Origin: JBGVSA01 sp041807905
Lineage (GTDB): Bacteria > Pseudomonadota > Gammaproteobacteria > Burkholderiales > Rhodocyclaceae
Reading direction: 5' to 3'
Assembly (NCBI RefSeq): GCF_041807905.1
Contig: NZ_JBGVSA010000011.1
Span: 1-64,000 of the forward strand
Length of the DNA: 64,000 nucleotides
The notes beneath the pieces are model-generated. The model did no database searches. It had not been told where the DNA came from and worked only from the letters and a program-made list of their open reading frames with translations. The first letter of the stretch is position 1, and each line of letters starts with the position of its first letter. Positions 52,792 to 61,985 of the stretch are shown one piece after another. The translations under genes were made by a program, and so were the position numbers.

Positions 52792-53123
52792 GGGGTCCTG
52801 GTGTTCTTAATGGATAGCGCGTTGAGACAGAGGACTCGACAGCCGGCACCTTTCGTGCGGAATCGCCAGCGCCTTGAATATCAGATTCAATCTGACATGC
52901 GACGGATCGCACAACCCGGCTCAGGCTCTGACGAGTCGCCCGGCAAATTCCGACGGGTTTGTGGGCATTGTCACCCGCCTCTGATCAACACGACTGAAAA
53001 CAATAGCGGATGTCAATCTAGCAGCCATCGAGTGGCGTCAAAAGTTGGCGAGATCCCGCTTGCGGGACCGCGCCAGACATGCTCCACCCGGGTTTGCTGG
53101 ACGCGTGCCTGCCGCCGAACTCG
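52792..53123. other. Intergenic gap with a small hairpin near the hemF 3' end
   Basis: About 330 bp without a gene. TCCCGC (53054-53059) pairs with GCGGGA (53062-53067) around TT; on the minus strand this hairpin follows the hemF stop by about 55 bases and may be its terminator. The rest probably holds the promoter of the transporter operon. No tRNA or small ORF was recognised. Confidence 0.45.
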
Positions 53124-54110
53124 CTACACCCAATCCTTGGGGGGCAGGAATTGTTCGTACAACGCGGCCTCTGGCGAGCCGGGCAGCGGGTGCCAGTCAT
53201 AGCGCCAGTTCACCGCCGGCGGCAGCGACATCAGGATCGATTCGGTACGTCCGCCCGATTGCAGGCCGAACAGCGTGCCGCGGTCGTAGACCAGATTGAA
53301 TTCGACGTAGCGCCCGCGCCGGTAGGCTTGAAAATCGCGCTCCCGCTCGCCATAAGGCATATCGCGGCGTTGCTCGATGATGGGCATGTAGGCGTCGAGG
53401 AATGCGTCGCCCACGCTGGCCATCATCCCGAAGCTGTGCTGGAAGTCGCCTTCGTTGAAATCATCGAAGAACAGGCCGCCCACGCCGCGGGCCTCGTTGC
53501 GGTGCCTGAGAAAGAAGTACTTGTCGCACCAGGCCTTGAAGCGCGGGTAAAGCTCGGGGCCGAACGGCGCGACGGCACGTTGGCAGGTGCGGTGAAAGTG
53601 CCGCACGTCTTCTTCGAATGCGTAATAGGGCGTCAAGTCCATGCCACCGCCGAACCACCATGTCGGCGCACCCGCATCCGGTCGTGCCGTGCCGGACAGG
53701 CCTTGCGCCATCGCGCGACTATTTGGGCGTGGTGCGGCGGCGAAGCGGGGGCCGTCCTCCATCTGGCCTTGTGGGTGGGCCACAAAGTACCGCACGTTCA
53801 TGTGGACGGTGGGGCAGTACGGATTGCGCGGATGCAGCACGAGCGACACCCCCATCGCCTCGAATCCGGTGCCGGCAAGGTCCGGACGATGCGCCGTGGC
53901 CGAGGGCGGCAAGCCCTTACCCATAACGTGCGAAAAATTCACGCCGCCGCGCTCGAAGAAATGTCCGTCTTCAATGACGCGCGTGATGCCGCCCCCGCCT
54001 CCCGGGCGCTCCCAGGCTTCCGTACGGAAGGGCTTGCCATCGAAAGCTTCGAGCGATCTGACGATGCGCTCCTGGAGATCGAGCAGGTAGTTGCGGACGG
54101 CGGTGACCAT
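53124..54110 (-). CDS. hemF: Oxygen-dependent coproporphyrinogen III oxidase
   Basis: A 328-residue protein; ATG at 54110 (MVTAVRNYLLDLQERIVRSL) fits the family start, the upstream frame does not. It converts coproporphyrinogen III to protoporphyrinogen IX with oxygen in haem synthesis. Conserved blocks are GGGGITRVIEDGHFFERGGV, SLVLHPRNPYCPTVHMNVR, TWWFGGGMDLTPYYAFEEDV, WCDKYFFLRHRNEARGVGG, FFDDFNEGDF, and RRGRYVEFNLVYDRGTLFG. Length agrees with HemF. It is likely expressed under aerobic growth. Confidence 0.95.
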   Translation of the reverse strand: MVTAVRNYLLDLQERIVRSLEAFDGKPFRTEAWERPGGGGGITRVIEDGHFFERGGVNFSHVMGKGLPPSATAHRPDLAGTGFEAMGVSLVLHPRNPYCPTVHMNVRYFVAHPQGQMEDGPRFAAAPRPNSRAMAQGLSGTARPDAGAPTWWFGGGMDLTPYYAFEEDVRHFHRTCQRAVAPFGPELYPRFKAWCDKYFFLRHRNEARGVGGLFFDDFNEGDFQHSFGMMASVGDAFLDAYMPIIEQRRDMPYGERERDFQAYRRGRYVEFNLVYDRGTLFGLQSGGRTESILMSLPPAVNWRYDWHPLPGSPEAALYEQFLPPKDWV

Positions 54111-54341
54111 GGCGGTACTTGCGAATGAAAACAAATCGCAAGAATAGCGCGAAAGGGGCAGAGTGTTGGGGACAACGTTCATGGAGGCTGGCGTGCGACC
54201 TTTCCGTGCGTTCATGGCAGATGGCCTCCAACGGCGCGATGGCAACGATCCAAATCCGCCACAACGATGCCAAAACCGTTGTCAGCACGGCCTTTCGCCC
54301 AATAAGCGGTACACTTCGCCCCTCGAATCGAAAGCACAGCC

Positions 54342-55514
54342 ATGTCCGAAACCTTCTTCTCCCCCTGTCCCCGCGGTCTTGAAGACCTCCTCTTCGACGA
54401 GCTCTCCGGACTGGGCGCCAGTGACATCGCCAAGGTGCCGGGCGGGGTGCAGTTCGGAGGAGACTGGGCGGTGGCGTACCGCGCCAACCTCGAAAGCCGC
54501 ATCGCCACGCGCGTGATGTGGCGCGTCGGGCATACGCGCTATCGCAGCGAAGAAGAAATCTACAAACTCGCCTACGCGACCACCTGGGCAAAGTGGTTCA
54601 CGCCGCAGGACACGATCCGCATCTATGTCACGGCCATTCGTTCGCCGCTCAAGAGCCTGAACTTCGTCACGCTGCGCATCAAGGACGGCGTGTGCGACCA
54701 CTTCCGTACCGTCGCCGGCGCCCGGCCGAGCGTGGACACCGAAGCGCCGGACATGCGCATCCACGCCTTCATCACCGCCGAGACGTGCACGCTGTATCTC
54801 GATACCTCCGGCGAGCCGCTCTACAAGCGCGGTTTCAAGCGCGCCAAGGTCGAAGCGCCGCTGAAAGAGAATCTCGCCGCTGGCATCCTAAAGCTGTCGG
54901 GCTGGACCCCCGCCGAGCCGTTGCTCGATCCGATGTGCGGCAGTGGCACTTTCCTGATCGAAGCGGCACAGATCGCGCTGGACGTCGCCCCCGGACTGGG
55001 CCGCAGTTTTTCGTTCGAAAAATTCCGCCATTGCGAGCAGGCGGTGTGGCGCCGCATACGCACCATGGCCGAGCAGCGTCGGGCGCCCAAGCGCAAGCTG
55101 GACATCTACGGCGCCGACATCGACCGCAGGCAGATCGATGCCACCGGCCACAACCTCGCCGCGGCGGGCCTGGCAGATCTGGTGCAATTGCGCGTCGGCG
55201 ACGTGCTGGAACTGGATGCGCCCGCGCCGGCCGGCGCCCTGGTGAGCAATCCGCCCTACGGTGTGCGTCTGGGCGAGGAAAGCGAACTGGTTGAGTGGTA
55301 TCCCAAGCTGGGCGACGCGCTCAAGCGTCATTTCGCCGGCTGGCATTGCCATTTCCTGACCGCCGACAGCGCCTTTCCGAAACACGTCGGCCTGAAGGCC
55401 AGCCGCCGTACTCCCCTGATGAACGGCGAACTGGAATGTCGCCTCCTGGAATATCGGATCGTCGCCGGCTACAACCGGCGCGAGAAAGCCATGCCGGAAG
55501 GCGAGCAGGGCTGA
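54342..55514 (+). CDS. THUMP-domain rRNA methyltransferase, RlmL N-terminal type
   Basis: A 390-residue protein. The N-terminal THUMP region MSETFFSPCPRGLEDLLFDE through YRSEEEIYKLAYATTWAKW binds RNA. The catalytic part has KENLAAGILKLSGWTPAEPL, motif I LLDPMCGSGTFLIEAAQIA, YGADIDRRQIDATGHNLAAA and motif IV LVSNPPYGVRLGEESEL. It corresponds to the m2G2445 half of RlmL of 23S rRNA, without the second methyltransferase domain (RlmK) of the enteric fusion; many betaproteobacteria have this shorter form. Close promoter signals were not assigned. A terminator follows. Confidence 0.88.
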   Translation: MSETFFSPCPRGLEDLLFDELSGLGASDIAKVPGGVQFGGDWAVAYRANLESRIATRVMWRVGHTRYRSEEEIYKLAYATTWAKWFTPQDTIRIYVTAIRSPLKSLNFVTLRIKDGVCDHFRTVAGARPSVDTEAPDMRIHAFITAETCTLYLDTSGEPLYKRGFKRAKVEAPLKENLAAGILKLSGWTPAEPLLDPMCGSGTFLIEAAQIALDVAPGLGRSFSFEKFRHCEQAVWRRIRTMAEQRRAPKRKLDIYGADIDRRQIDATGHNLAAAGLADLVQLRVGDVLELDAPAPAGALVSNPPYGVRLGEESELVEWYPKLGDALKRHFAGWHCHFLTADSAFPKHVGLKASRRTPLMNGELECRLLEYRIVAGYNRREKAMPEGEQG

Positions 55515-55546
55515 TCCTGCCATCCGCGCGGCTGGGCCAAAAACAG

Positions 55547-55571
55547 AAGGGCGCTCGTGGCGCCCTTTTTT
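55547..55571 (+). terminator. Terminator after the RlmL-like gene
   Basis: AAGGGCGC (55547-55554) pairs perfectly with GCGCCCTT (55560-55567) around TCGTG, then TTTT. It lies 33 bases after the stop codon and also before the stop of the convergent small gene, so it may serve both. Confidence 0.85.
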
Positions 55572-55595
55572 CTTGCTTCGACGTGTGAGGGCTTG

Positions 55596-55805
55596 CTAGC
55601 GCAGTACGCCCCAGGCCAGCCAGCTTTCGCAAGGTGTGTTGGCACGCATGCCGGAGCCGAGATGTTCGGACTGGGGACGCAGGCAACGCCCGACGGACCC
55701 TGTCGATTCGATGATCGCGTATTGGCGAGTGAAATCCGGGCGGCGTTGGCCGTGCCAGTAATTGCATGTGCCGCAGCAGTGTTCAGCCTTGGTGTATTGA
55801 GGCAT
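55596..55805 (-). CDS. Small cysteine-rich hypothetical protein
   Basis: A 69-residue protein, MPQYTKAEHCCGTCNYWHGQ at the start, with a CxxC pair (CCGTC) and later Cys in VGRCLRPQSEHLG and ANTPCESWLAWG. CxxC plus two more cysteines suggests a small metal site or disulfides. GGAGGG lies 5-10 bases before the ATG (GGAGGGAATACC), supporting this start over the longer open frame. No signal peptide. Not a family I can name with confidence; similar small proteins occur in phage-related and betaproteobacterial genomes. Confidence 0.6.
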   Translation of the reverse strand: MPQYTKAEHCCGTCNYWHGQRRPDFTRQYAIIESTGSVGRCLRPQSEHLGSGMRANTPCESWLAWGVLR

Positions 55806-55962
55806 GGTATTCCCTCCAGAAGATTGCTCACTATGTACGAGCCCATGTGAGTACTTTCTGCGGCAAGTCAGTTTCCTACACACTGTTTGTGAATTCTCCC
55901 TCCGCGCTAACATTGCGTTCGACAAATAAGAACGGCCTGTCCAGGCCAACCGGGGGAAAGTC

Positions 55963-56619
55963 ATGAAAATGCGGAATATGTGCGCGGCTGCCTTAATGGG
56001 CATGGCTGCCGCAGGGGCCGTGCACGCGGAGTCGGGGTTCGAATCGGGTGCGGCAGTCGTCGTACCGGCGCCGGAGCCGCAAGCCGCCGCGAATGCACCA
56101 CAACGCTACCGCTGCACGCGAGAGCAGTGGAATATCGTCGGGACGGCCGCCAAGACTCACTATGTGTCGGTCAGCCTGGTGGGTCTGGGCGAGTTCTGGC
56201 TGTGGAGAGGTGACAAACCGTGCGGAACGATTCTGCTGGATGGCGCCCCGTTCCAGCACGACACAGCGACGGCCATGCTATTTCCCAAGCGGATCGCCAA
56301 TGGGGCCGGGTGGCGCAACATGCTGACGGTGCAGTATGCGGGTGACGGCACGTATGTGCCCGAAACGTTGAATGCGCGCTATCACGTCGTGCCCAAGCGC
56401 GTCAGCAACACCATCGAATTGCGCATCGACGTGAAGTACGACCTGCATCGTGCCGGCAACGGCGCCTACAACGGCGTAGGGGAGCAGCTCACGGTGGTGT
56501 ATGGCAGCGACGGCAGACTGTTGAGCCTGAAGATGGACGCCAGCCGGAGCGACCACGACAACGCCAAATACACTTTGCTCGATTGCCGTGATCCGGCGGC
56601 TCAGTGCGCCGCGCCCTGA
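55963..56619 (+). CDS. Exported hypothetical protein
   Basis: A 218-residue protein with GGGGGAAAG upstream and a signal peptide, MRNMCAAALMGMAAAGAVHA, cut before ESGFE. The mature part opens with a proline-rich tract (VVVPAPEPQAAANAPQ) and continues with YRCTREQWNIVGTAAKTHYVS, LGEFWLWRGDKPCGTILLDG, MLTVQYAGDGTYVPETLNA and VTVVYGSDGRLLSLKMDAS-like strands, ending CRDPAAQCAAP. There are four cysteines outside the signal, probably as disulfides, which fits a periplasmic protein. The family was not recognised. It converges with pilU. Confidence 0.6.
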   Translation: MKMRNMCAAALMGMAAAGAVHAESGFESGAAVVVPAPEPQAAANAPQRYRCTREQWNIVGTAAKTHYVSVSLVGLGEFWLWRGDKPCGTILLDGAPFQHDTATAMLFPKRIANGAGWRNMLTVQYAGDGTYVPETLNARYHVVPKRVSNTIELRIDVKYDLHRAGNGAYNGVGEQLTVVYGSDGRLLSLKMDASRSDHDNAKYTLLDCRDPAAQCAAP

Positions 56620-56658
56620 CGAAACCGGGGCGCTGTCCATGACGGCCCCCGAACGGTT

Positions 56659-57792
56659 TCAGATGATGTCCAGGTTCTGAACGCCGGCGAGCAAGTCCTT
56701 CGCCGCCAGCTTGCTGTTGAGTTTGATCTGCAGGCGCAGATCGTTGACCGAGTCGGCGTTGCGCAGGGCGTCCTCGAACGTGATGAGCCCGGCTTCGTAG
56801 AGATCGAACAGCGCCTGGTCGAAGGTCTGCATGCCCAGCTCGCGCGAGCGGCGCATCACTTCCTTGATCTCGTGGACCTCGCCCTTGAAGATCAGGTCCG
56901 AGATCAGCGGCGAGTTCAGCATCACTTCGATGGCTGGTACGCGGCCCTTGCGATCGCGCATCGGCAGCAGGCGTTGCGACACCAGCGCGCGCAGGTTCAG
57001 CGACAGGTCCATCAGCAATTGCGCGCGACGATCTTCGGGGAAGAAGTTGATGATCCGGTCGATCGCCTGGTTGGAACTGTTCGCGTGCAGCGTCGCCAGA
57101 CACAGGTGGCCGGTTTCGGCAAACGCCACGGCGTAGTCCATGGTCTCGCGGTCGCGGATTTCACCCATCAGGATCACGTCCGGCGCCTGACGCAGCGTGT
57201 TCTTCAGGCCCGCTTCCCACGAGTCGGTGTCCAGCCCCACTTCGCGCTGCGTGATGACGCAGTTCTTGTGCTGATGGACGAATTCGATCGGGTCTTCCAG
57301 CGTGATGATGTGGCCCTGGCTGTTCTCATTGCGGTAGTCGACCATCGCCGCCAGTGAGGTCGTCTTACCGGTGCCCGTACCGCCCACGAAAATCACCAGA
57401 CCGCGCTTGGTCATGGCGATTTCCTTCAGCACGGCCGGCAGGCCCAGCTCATCGAGCGTCGGGATCTTCTGCGCGATGGTCCGCGCCACCAGTCCGATGC
57501 GGCCCTGCTGTACGAAGGCATTCACGCGGAAGCGCCCGATACCCGACGGCGAGATGGCGAAGTTGCATTCCTTGGTCGCTTCGAATTCCGCCGCCTGCCG
57601 GTCGTTCATGATGGCGCGCGCCAACTCCGCCGTGTGCTGCGGGCTGAGCAACTGGTTCGACTGCGGCACGATCTTGCCGTCGATCTTGATCGCCGGCGGA
57701 AAGCCCGTGGTGATGAACAGATCCGACCCTTTCTTGCTCATCATGAGCTTGAGCAGGTCGTTCATGAATTTGATTGCCTGGTCGCGTTCCAT
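56659..57792 (-). CDS. pilU: Type IV pilus retraction ATPase PilU
   Basis: A 377-residue hexameric ATPase paralogous to PilT. N-terminal DLLKLMMSKKGSDLFITTGF and GQSNQLLSPQHTAELA-like segments, then Walker A VIFVGGTGTGKTTSLAAMVD, Asp box IITLEDPIEFVHQH, Walker B VILMGEIRDRETMDYA, and the His box GHLCLATLHANSSNQ. AIRNLIRE-type tail is replaced by LISDLIFKGEVHEIKEVM, which with length 377 points to PilU. PilU works with PilT to retract type IV pili for twitching and DNA uptake. It follows pilT on the same strand at 48 bp. Confidence 0.92.
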   Translation of the reverse strand: MERDQAIKFMNDLLKLMMSKKGSDLFITTGFPPAIKIDGKIVPQSNQLLSPQHTAELARAIMNDRQAAEFEATKECNFAISPSGIGRFRVNAFVQQGRIGLVARTIAQKIPTLDELGLPAVLKEIAMTKRGLVIFVGGTGTGKTTSLAAMVDYRNENSQGHIITLEDPIEFVHQHKNCVITQREVGLDTDSWEAGLKNTLRQAPDVILMGEIRDRETMDYAVAFAETGHLCLATLHANSSNQAIDRIINFFPEDRRAQLLMDLSLNLRALVSQRLLPMRDRKGRVPAIEVMLNSPLISDLIFKGEVHEIKEVMRRSRELGMQTFDQALFDLYEAGLITFEDALRNADSVNDLRLQIKLNSKLAAKDLLAGVQNLDII

Positions 57793-57840
57793 CGCAGCGC
57801 ATCCTCAGTTGGGTGTGGGGGCACATGGCGGCCCCTGTCG

Positions 57841-58887
57841 TCAATTGCCGGGGAACAGGTCCTTGTTCATCGCGCGCGGACGGGCTTCGGCCGACGAGAT
57901 GACATTGCGGCGGACCAGATCCTGCAGGCACTGGTCGAGCGTCTGCATGCCGTACTGCTGACCAGTCTGGATCGCTGAATACATCTGCGCCACCTTGTTC
58001 TCGCGGATCAGGTTGCGGATGGCCGGCGTGCCGATCATGATCTCGTGCGCCGCGACGCGCCCCTGCCCGTCCTTGGTCTTGAGCAGCGTCTGCGAGATCA
58101 CGGCGCGCAGCGATTCGGACACCATCGCGCGCACCATTTCCTTCTCTTCGGCCGGGAACACGTCGACGATACGGTCGATCGTCTTGGCTGCCGACGAGGT
58201 GTGCAAGGTGCCGAAAACCAGGTGACCCGTTTCGGCCGCGGTCAGCGCGAGGCGGATCGTTTCGAGGTCGCGCAACTCGCCCACGAGGATGATGTCCGGG
58301 TCTTCGCGCAGCGCCGAGCGCAGTGCGTTCGAGAAACTCAGCGTGTCGCGCGACACTTCGCGCTGGTTGATCAGGCTACGCTTGGATTCGTGCACGAATT
58401 CGATCGGGTCCTCGATGGTGAGGATGTGGCCGTATTCGTTCTCGTTGAGATAATCGATCATTGCCGCCAGGGTGGTCGACTTGCCCGAGCCGGTCGGCCC
58501 CGTCACCAGCACCACGCCGCGCGGCTGGTTGGAAATGTCCTTGAAGATGCGCGGCGCATTCAGATCGTCCAGCGACAGCACCTTCGACGGAATGGTACGG
58601 AACACCGCACCGGCGCCGCGGTTCTGCTGGAACGCGTTGACGCGAAAGCGCGCCAGGTTGGGCACGGCGAACGAGAAGTCGCACTCGAGGAATTCCTCGT
58701 ACTGCTTGCGCTGCGCGTCGTTCATGATGTCGTACACCATCGCGTGGACCTCTTTATGGTCCAGCGGCGGCAGGTTGATGCGGCGTACGTCCCCGTTTAC
58801 ACGGATCATCGGTGGCAGGCCGGCTGACAGGTGCAGGTCGGAAGCCTTGTTCTTGACGGAAAACGCCAGCAGTTCGGTAATGTCCAT
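57841..58887 (-). CDS. pilT: Type IV pilus retraction ATPase PilT
   Basis: A 348-residue protein, MDITELLAFSVKNKASDLHL at the start. Walker A VVLVTGPTGSGKSTTLAAMI, Asp box ILTIEDPIEFVHESKRSLIN, Walker B IILVGELRDLETIRLALTAA, His box GHLVFGTLHTSSAAKTIDRI, and the AIRNLIRENKVAQMYSAIQT block required for retraction. PilT depolymerises the pilus at the inner membrane. Divergent from yggS, as is common; the shared promoter region is 103 bp. Confidence 0.95.
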   Translation of the reverse strand: MDITELLAFSVKNKASDLHLSAGLPPMIRVNGDVRRINLPPLDHKEVHAMVYDIMNDAQRKQYEEFLECDFSFAVPNLARFRVNAFQQNRGAGAVFRTIPSKVLSLDDLNAPRIFKDISNQPRGVVLVTGPTGSGKSTTLAAMIDYLNENEYGHILTIEDPIEFVHESKRSLINQREVSRDTLSFSNALRSALREDPDIILVGELRDLETIRLALTAAETGHLVFGTLHTSSAAKTIDRIVDVFPAEEKEMVRAMVSESLRAVISQTLLKTKDGQGRVAAHEIMIGTPAIRNLIRENKVAQMYSAIQTGQQYGMQTLDQCLQDLVRRNVISSAEARPRAMNKDLFPGN

Positions 58888-58990
58888 GGGGCGGGTCTGG
58901 TTCGTTGTCGATGCAGCGCCGAGCGCGGGCAGCCTTGAGCGGACTGCTATACTCCCCGACGCTTCTGGATAGAAACGATGGATCGATTAT

Positions 58991-59683
58991 ATGCCCGGCA
59001 TTGAGGCCAGCCTGAGGGCTGTTCGTGCCCGGATGGGTGCCGCTGAGCGGGAAAATGGACGAGCGGCGGGTAGCGCAGGATTGCTGGCGGTCTCCAAGAC
59101 GGTGCCGCCCGCCGGGTTGCGCGAAGCATGGGAGGCGGGTCAGCGCGCCTTTGGCGAGAGCTACGTGCAGGAAGCGCTCGACAAATTTGCGGCGTTGGCC
59201 GATCTGCCCATCGAGTGGCATTTCATCGGCCCGCTTCAGAGCAACAAGACGCGCCCCGTGGCGGCGAATTTCGCCTGGGTGCACTCCGTCGACCGGCTGA
59301 AGATCGCGCAGCGCCTGTCCGAGCAGCGCGACGTGCATCTGCCGCCGCTCAACGTGTGCGTGCAGGTCAACGTCAGCGGCGAAGCAAGCAAGAGCGGCGT
59401 CGCGCCGGATGAAGCGCGCGCCCTGGTGGAAGCCGTCGCCGTACTGCCGCGATTGCGCTTGCGGGGCTTGATGTGCATCCCCGAGCCGAGCAACGATGCG
59501 CTCGTCATTCGTGCTCGATTCGCACTTCTGCGAAGTCTGCGCGACGACCTGAACGCCGCGCTCGGGCTCGATATGGATACGCTGTCGATGGGCATGTCGG
59601 ACGATATGGAGATGGCCATCGCCGAAGGCGCCACGCTGGTCCGCGTGGGCAGCGCGATTTTCGGCGAGCGACCAGCGGCGTGA
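58991..59683 (+). CDS. yggS: PLP homeostasis protein YggS
   Basis: A 230-residue single-domain PLP-binding barrel. The Lys lies in GLLAVSKTVPPAGLREAW, family blocks are AFGESYVQEALDKF, WHFIGPLQSNKTRPVA, VCVQVNVSGEASKSGV, LRLRGLMCIPEP and LSMGMSDDMEMAIAEGA. YggS binds pyridoxal phosphate without a known reaction and keeps PLP and amino acid pools balanced. ATG at 58991 follows the shared region with pilT. The yggS-proC-yggT order is the usual neighbourhood. Confidence 0.95.
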   Translation: MPGIEASLRAVRARMGAAERENGRAAGSAGLLAVSKTVPPAGLREAWEAGQRAFGESYVQEALDKFAALADLPIEWHFIGPLQSNKTRPVAANFAWVHSVDRLKIAQRLSEQRDVHLPPLNVCVQVNVSGEASKSGVAPDEARALVEAVAVLPRLRLRGLMCIPEPSNDALVIRARFALLRSLRDDLNAALGLDMDTLSMGMSDDMEMAIAEGATLVRVGSAIFGERPAA

Positions 59684-59808
59684 CGACAGGGCGGCGCCAT
59701 GCCGCCCGCGTGAGGCGTGGGTTTTGCCAGGCACCGCAGCCGGCAAAACCGACTCCTTACAGGATGAAAAAGCGCAACCGGTGCGACCGTGCCGGCGCTT
59801 TCGTACAC

Positions 59809-60618
59809 ATGAAGATCACTTTCCTCGGCGGCGGCAACATGGCCTCCGCATTGATTGGCGGCATGCTCAAGCAGGGTTTCGCGCCGCAGGACATCGCGGT
59901 CGTCGAACTCTCGGAAGAAGGTCGCGCCCGCCTGGCCTCACAGTTCGGCGTACGTACGGCGGGCTCGCTTACCGACGACGTCGTGGACTGCGACGTGCTG
60001 GTGCTGGCCGTCAAACCGCAGCAGATGCAGGCCGCATTGGTGCCGCTCGCGGGGCGCATGTCGCGCCAGACGGTGGTCAGCATCGCGGCGGGTACGCTGC
60101 TCGCCAGCGTGTCGAAGTGGCTCGGCGGGCACACGCGAATCGTGCGCGCCATGCCCAACACCCCGGCGCTGATCGGGCAGGGTGTCACCGGCCTGTTCGC
60201 CGATCCGAGCGTCAGCGCGGACGAGCGGGCGGCGGTCGAACGCATCATCGGCGCGGTCGGCACCAGCGTGTGGGTCGATGCCGAATCGCTCATCGATGTC
60301 GTGACCGCCGTCTCGGGCAGCGGCCCGGCGTACGTGTTCTACTTCATCGAAGCCCTGCAGGCGGCGGGCGAAGCCCAGGGCTTGCCGGCAGAGACGGCGC
60401 GTACGCTGGCGCTGCGGACATTCACCGGCGCCTCGGCGCTGGCGGCGCAGAGTACCGAGCCGTGCAGCGTGCTGCGCGAGCGCGTCACCTCCAAGGGCGG
60501 CACGACCGAAGCGGCGCTGCGCAGCATGGGGCAGGACGGCCTGCCGGCGCTGATCGGCCGCGCCGTGGCGGCGGCTACCGAACGCGGACGGGAACTCGGC
60601 CGTCAAAGTCAGGACTGA
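59809..60618 (+). CDS. proC: Pyrroline-5-carboxylate reductase
   Basis: A 269-residue enzyme; ATG at 59809 starts MKITFLGGGNMASALIGGML, the dinucleotide-binding motif. It reduces pyrroline-5-carboxylate to proline with NAD(P)H. Other family blocks: VLVLAVKPQQMQAAL, HTRIVRAMPNTPALIGQGVTG, VVTAVSGSGPAYVFYFIEAL, CSVLRERVTSKGGTTEAAL. The open frame extends upstream through yggS in another frame and is not part of the protein. Spacing to yggS is 125 bp. Confidence 0.95.
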   Translation: MKITFLGGGNMASALIGGMLKQGFAPQDIAVVELSEEGRARLASQFGVRTAGSLTDDVVDCDVLVLAVKPQQMQAALVPLAGRMSRQTVVSIAAGTLLASVSKWLGGHTRIVRAMPNTPALIGQGVTGLFADPSVSADERAAVERIIGAVGTSVWVDAESLIDVVTAVSGSGPAYVFYFIEALQAAGEAQGLPAETARTLALRTFTGASALAAQSTEPCSVLRERVTSKGGTTEAALRSMGQDGLPALIGRAVAAATERGRELGRQSQD

Positions 60619-60683
60619 GTGTAGGGCGCCGCCTGCCGAACGCATGGCGGCACACAGACGATCAACGATTTTCCGGGGACAGC

Positions 60684-61259
60684 ATGCTGGGTGGCCTACT
60701 CTCGATGATTCTCGTAACGGTTGGCGGCTTCATCACGATGATGTTGCTGATCCGTACCGCCATGCGCTGGATGCGCGTGTCTTTCGTCAACCAGCTCGGG
60801 CAATTCGTGCTCGCCACGACCAACTGGATCGTGCTGCCTGCGCAGCGCCTTTTTCCAAGCATGGGGCGCCTCGATCTCTCTGCGCTGATCCCCGCCTGGG
60901 GCATCCAGGTGCTGCTCACGGTGCTGACCGTCGTACTGGTCGGCGCGTCGTTCGGCAACCCGGTCACTGCGCTGGGCGGCGTGCTCGCCGTGGGCGCGCT
61001 GGACGTCGTCAAGAGCGCGTTGTACCTGCTGATGTTCGCCGTCATCGTGGGCGCGGTACTGTCCTGGGTGAATCCCCATTCACCGCTGGCGCCTGCGCTC
61101 AACGTGCTGACGCGGCCGTTCCTCGCGCCTTTCCGCCGTGTCATTCCGCCGATCTCCGGCATCGACCTTTCGCCGTTGGTCCTGCTGCTGGTGGTGCAGA
61201 TCGCGCTCTACGTACTGCAGCACCTGCGCGGCGCATTCTTCATGCTGATCATTTCGTGA
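60684..61259 (+). CDS. yggT: YggT-family membrane protein
   Basis: A 191-residue protein starting at ATG 60684, MLGGLLSMILVTVGGFITMM. It has two repeats of the YGGT domain with membrane helices: FVNQLGQFVLATTNWIVLPAQ and PVTLRRVIPPISGIDLSPLVL-type segments (RPFLAPFRRVIPPISGIDLS). YggT proteins are integral inner-membrane proteins associated with osmotic shock survival or, in other bacteria, cell-division site placement. The last codons overlap the GTG start of the next gene. Confidence 0.88.
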   Translation: MLGGLLSMILVTVGGFITMMLLIRTAMRWMRVSFVNQLGQFVLATTNWIVLPAQRLFPSMGRLDLSALIPAWGIQVLLTVLTVVLVGASFGNPVTALGGVLAVGALDVVKSALYLLMFAVIVGAVLSWVNPHSPLAPALNVLTRPFLAPFRRVIPPISGIDLSPLVLLLVVQIALYVLQHLRGAFFMLIIS

Positions 61260-61549
61260 GCTGGCTGCGGCGCAATGATGACGGCATCTCGCTGACGCTG
61301 CACGTACAGCCGGGTGCCAAGCGCACCGAGTTCGCCGGTCTGCATGGCGACGCGCTGAAGATCCGGCTCGCCGCGCCGCCGGTCGAAGGCAAGGCCAACG
61401 CCGCGCTGCTGGCGTTTCTTGCCAAGTATTTCGGCGTGGCTCGTGCGGATGTCGAACTCGTCAGCGGCGACACATCGCGCCACAAGATCGTACGTGTGCA
61501 CGGCGCGGATACCACCGCCGTCGCCGCGCTCGAAGCCAGCCTGACCTGA
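61256..61549 (+). CDS. yggU: YggU/DUF167 family protein
   Basis: A 97-residue protein with GTG at 61256 overlapping the yggT stop (GTGA), so coupled. SLTLHVQPGAKRTEFAGLHG, RLAAPPVEGKANAALLAFLA and LVSGDTSRHKIVRVHG match the DUF167 fold (E. coli YggU, human C15orf40). It has no known function. Cytoplasmic. Confidence 0.9.
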   Translation: MSWLRRNDDGISLTLHVQPGAKRTEFAGLHGDALKIRLAAPPVEGKANAALLAFLAKYFGVARADVELVSGDTSRHKIVRVHGADTTAVAALEASLT

Positions 61550-61555
61550 GCGGGA

Positions 61556-61984
61556 ATGGGCGCGCTCGCCGCCTATGGCAGTCTCTTCGCTGCGGCATTC
61601 CTCGCCGCCACCATCTTTCCCGCGCAATCCGAAGCGTTGCTGGCAGGCCTGCTGCTGGCAGGGCATCAGCCCGCAATATTCCTCGTGCTGGTCGCCAGCG
61701 TCGCGAACGTCGCCGGCGCATGCGTCAACTGGCTGCTTGGCCGCTACATCGAGCACTTCCGTCACCGTCGCTGGTTTCCGGTGAGCGAGTCTCGGCTGGC
61801 GCAGGCCCAGCAGTGGTATCGCCGCTGGGGGCGTTGGTCACTTCTGTTGAGCTGGGCGCCGCTGATCGGGGACCCGATCACGGTTGCCGCAGGGCTGATG
61901 CGCGAATCCTTCGGCGTGTTTCTCGCCATCGTGACCGTCGCCAAGACCACGCGTTATGTCGTGCTTGCGGTGCTGATCCTGTGA
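61556..61984 (+). CDS. YqaA/DedA-like small membrane protein
   Basis: A 142-residue protein with three to four hydrophobic segments, MGALAAYGSLFAAAFLAATI at the start, FLVLVASVANVAGACVNWLL, and VFLAIVTVAKTTRYVVLAVL at the end. The E-x-x-L-A-G and LSWAPLIGDPITVAAGLM blocks match YqaA, which belongs to the DedA/VTT superfamily of lipid-related membrane proteins. It is only 6 bp after yggU, thus in the same operon. Its substrate is unknown. The stop is 1 bp before the stop of the radical SAM gene on the other strand. Confidence 0.82.
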   Translation: MGALAAYGSLFAAAFLAATIFPAQSEALLAGLLLAGHQPAIFLVLVASVANVAGACVNWLLGRYIEHFRHRRWFPVSESRLAQAQQWYRRWGRWSLLLSWAPLIGDPITVAAGLMRESFGVFLAIVTVAKTTRYVVLAVLIL

Positions 61985-61985
61985 C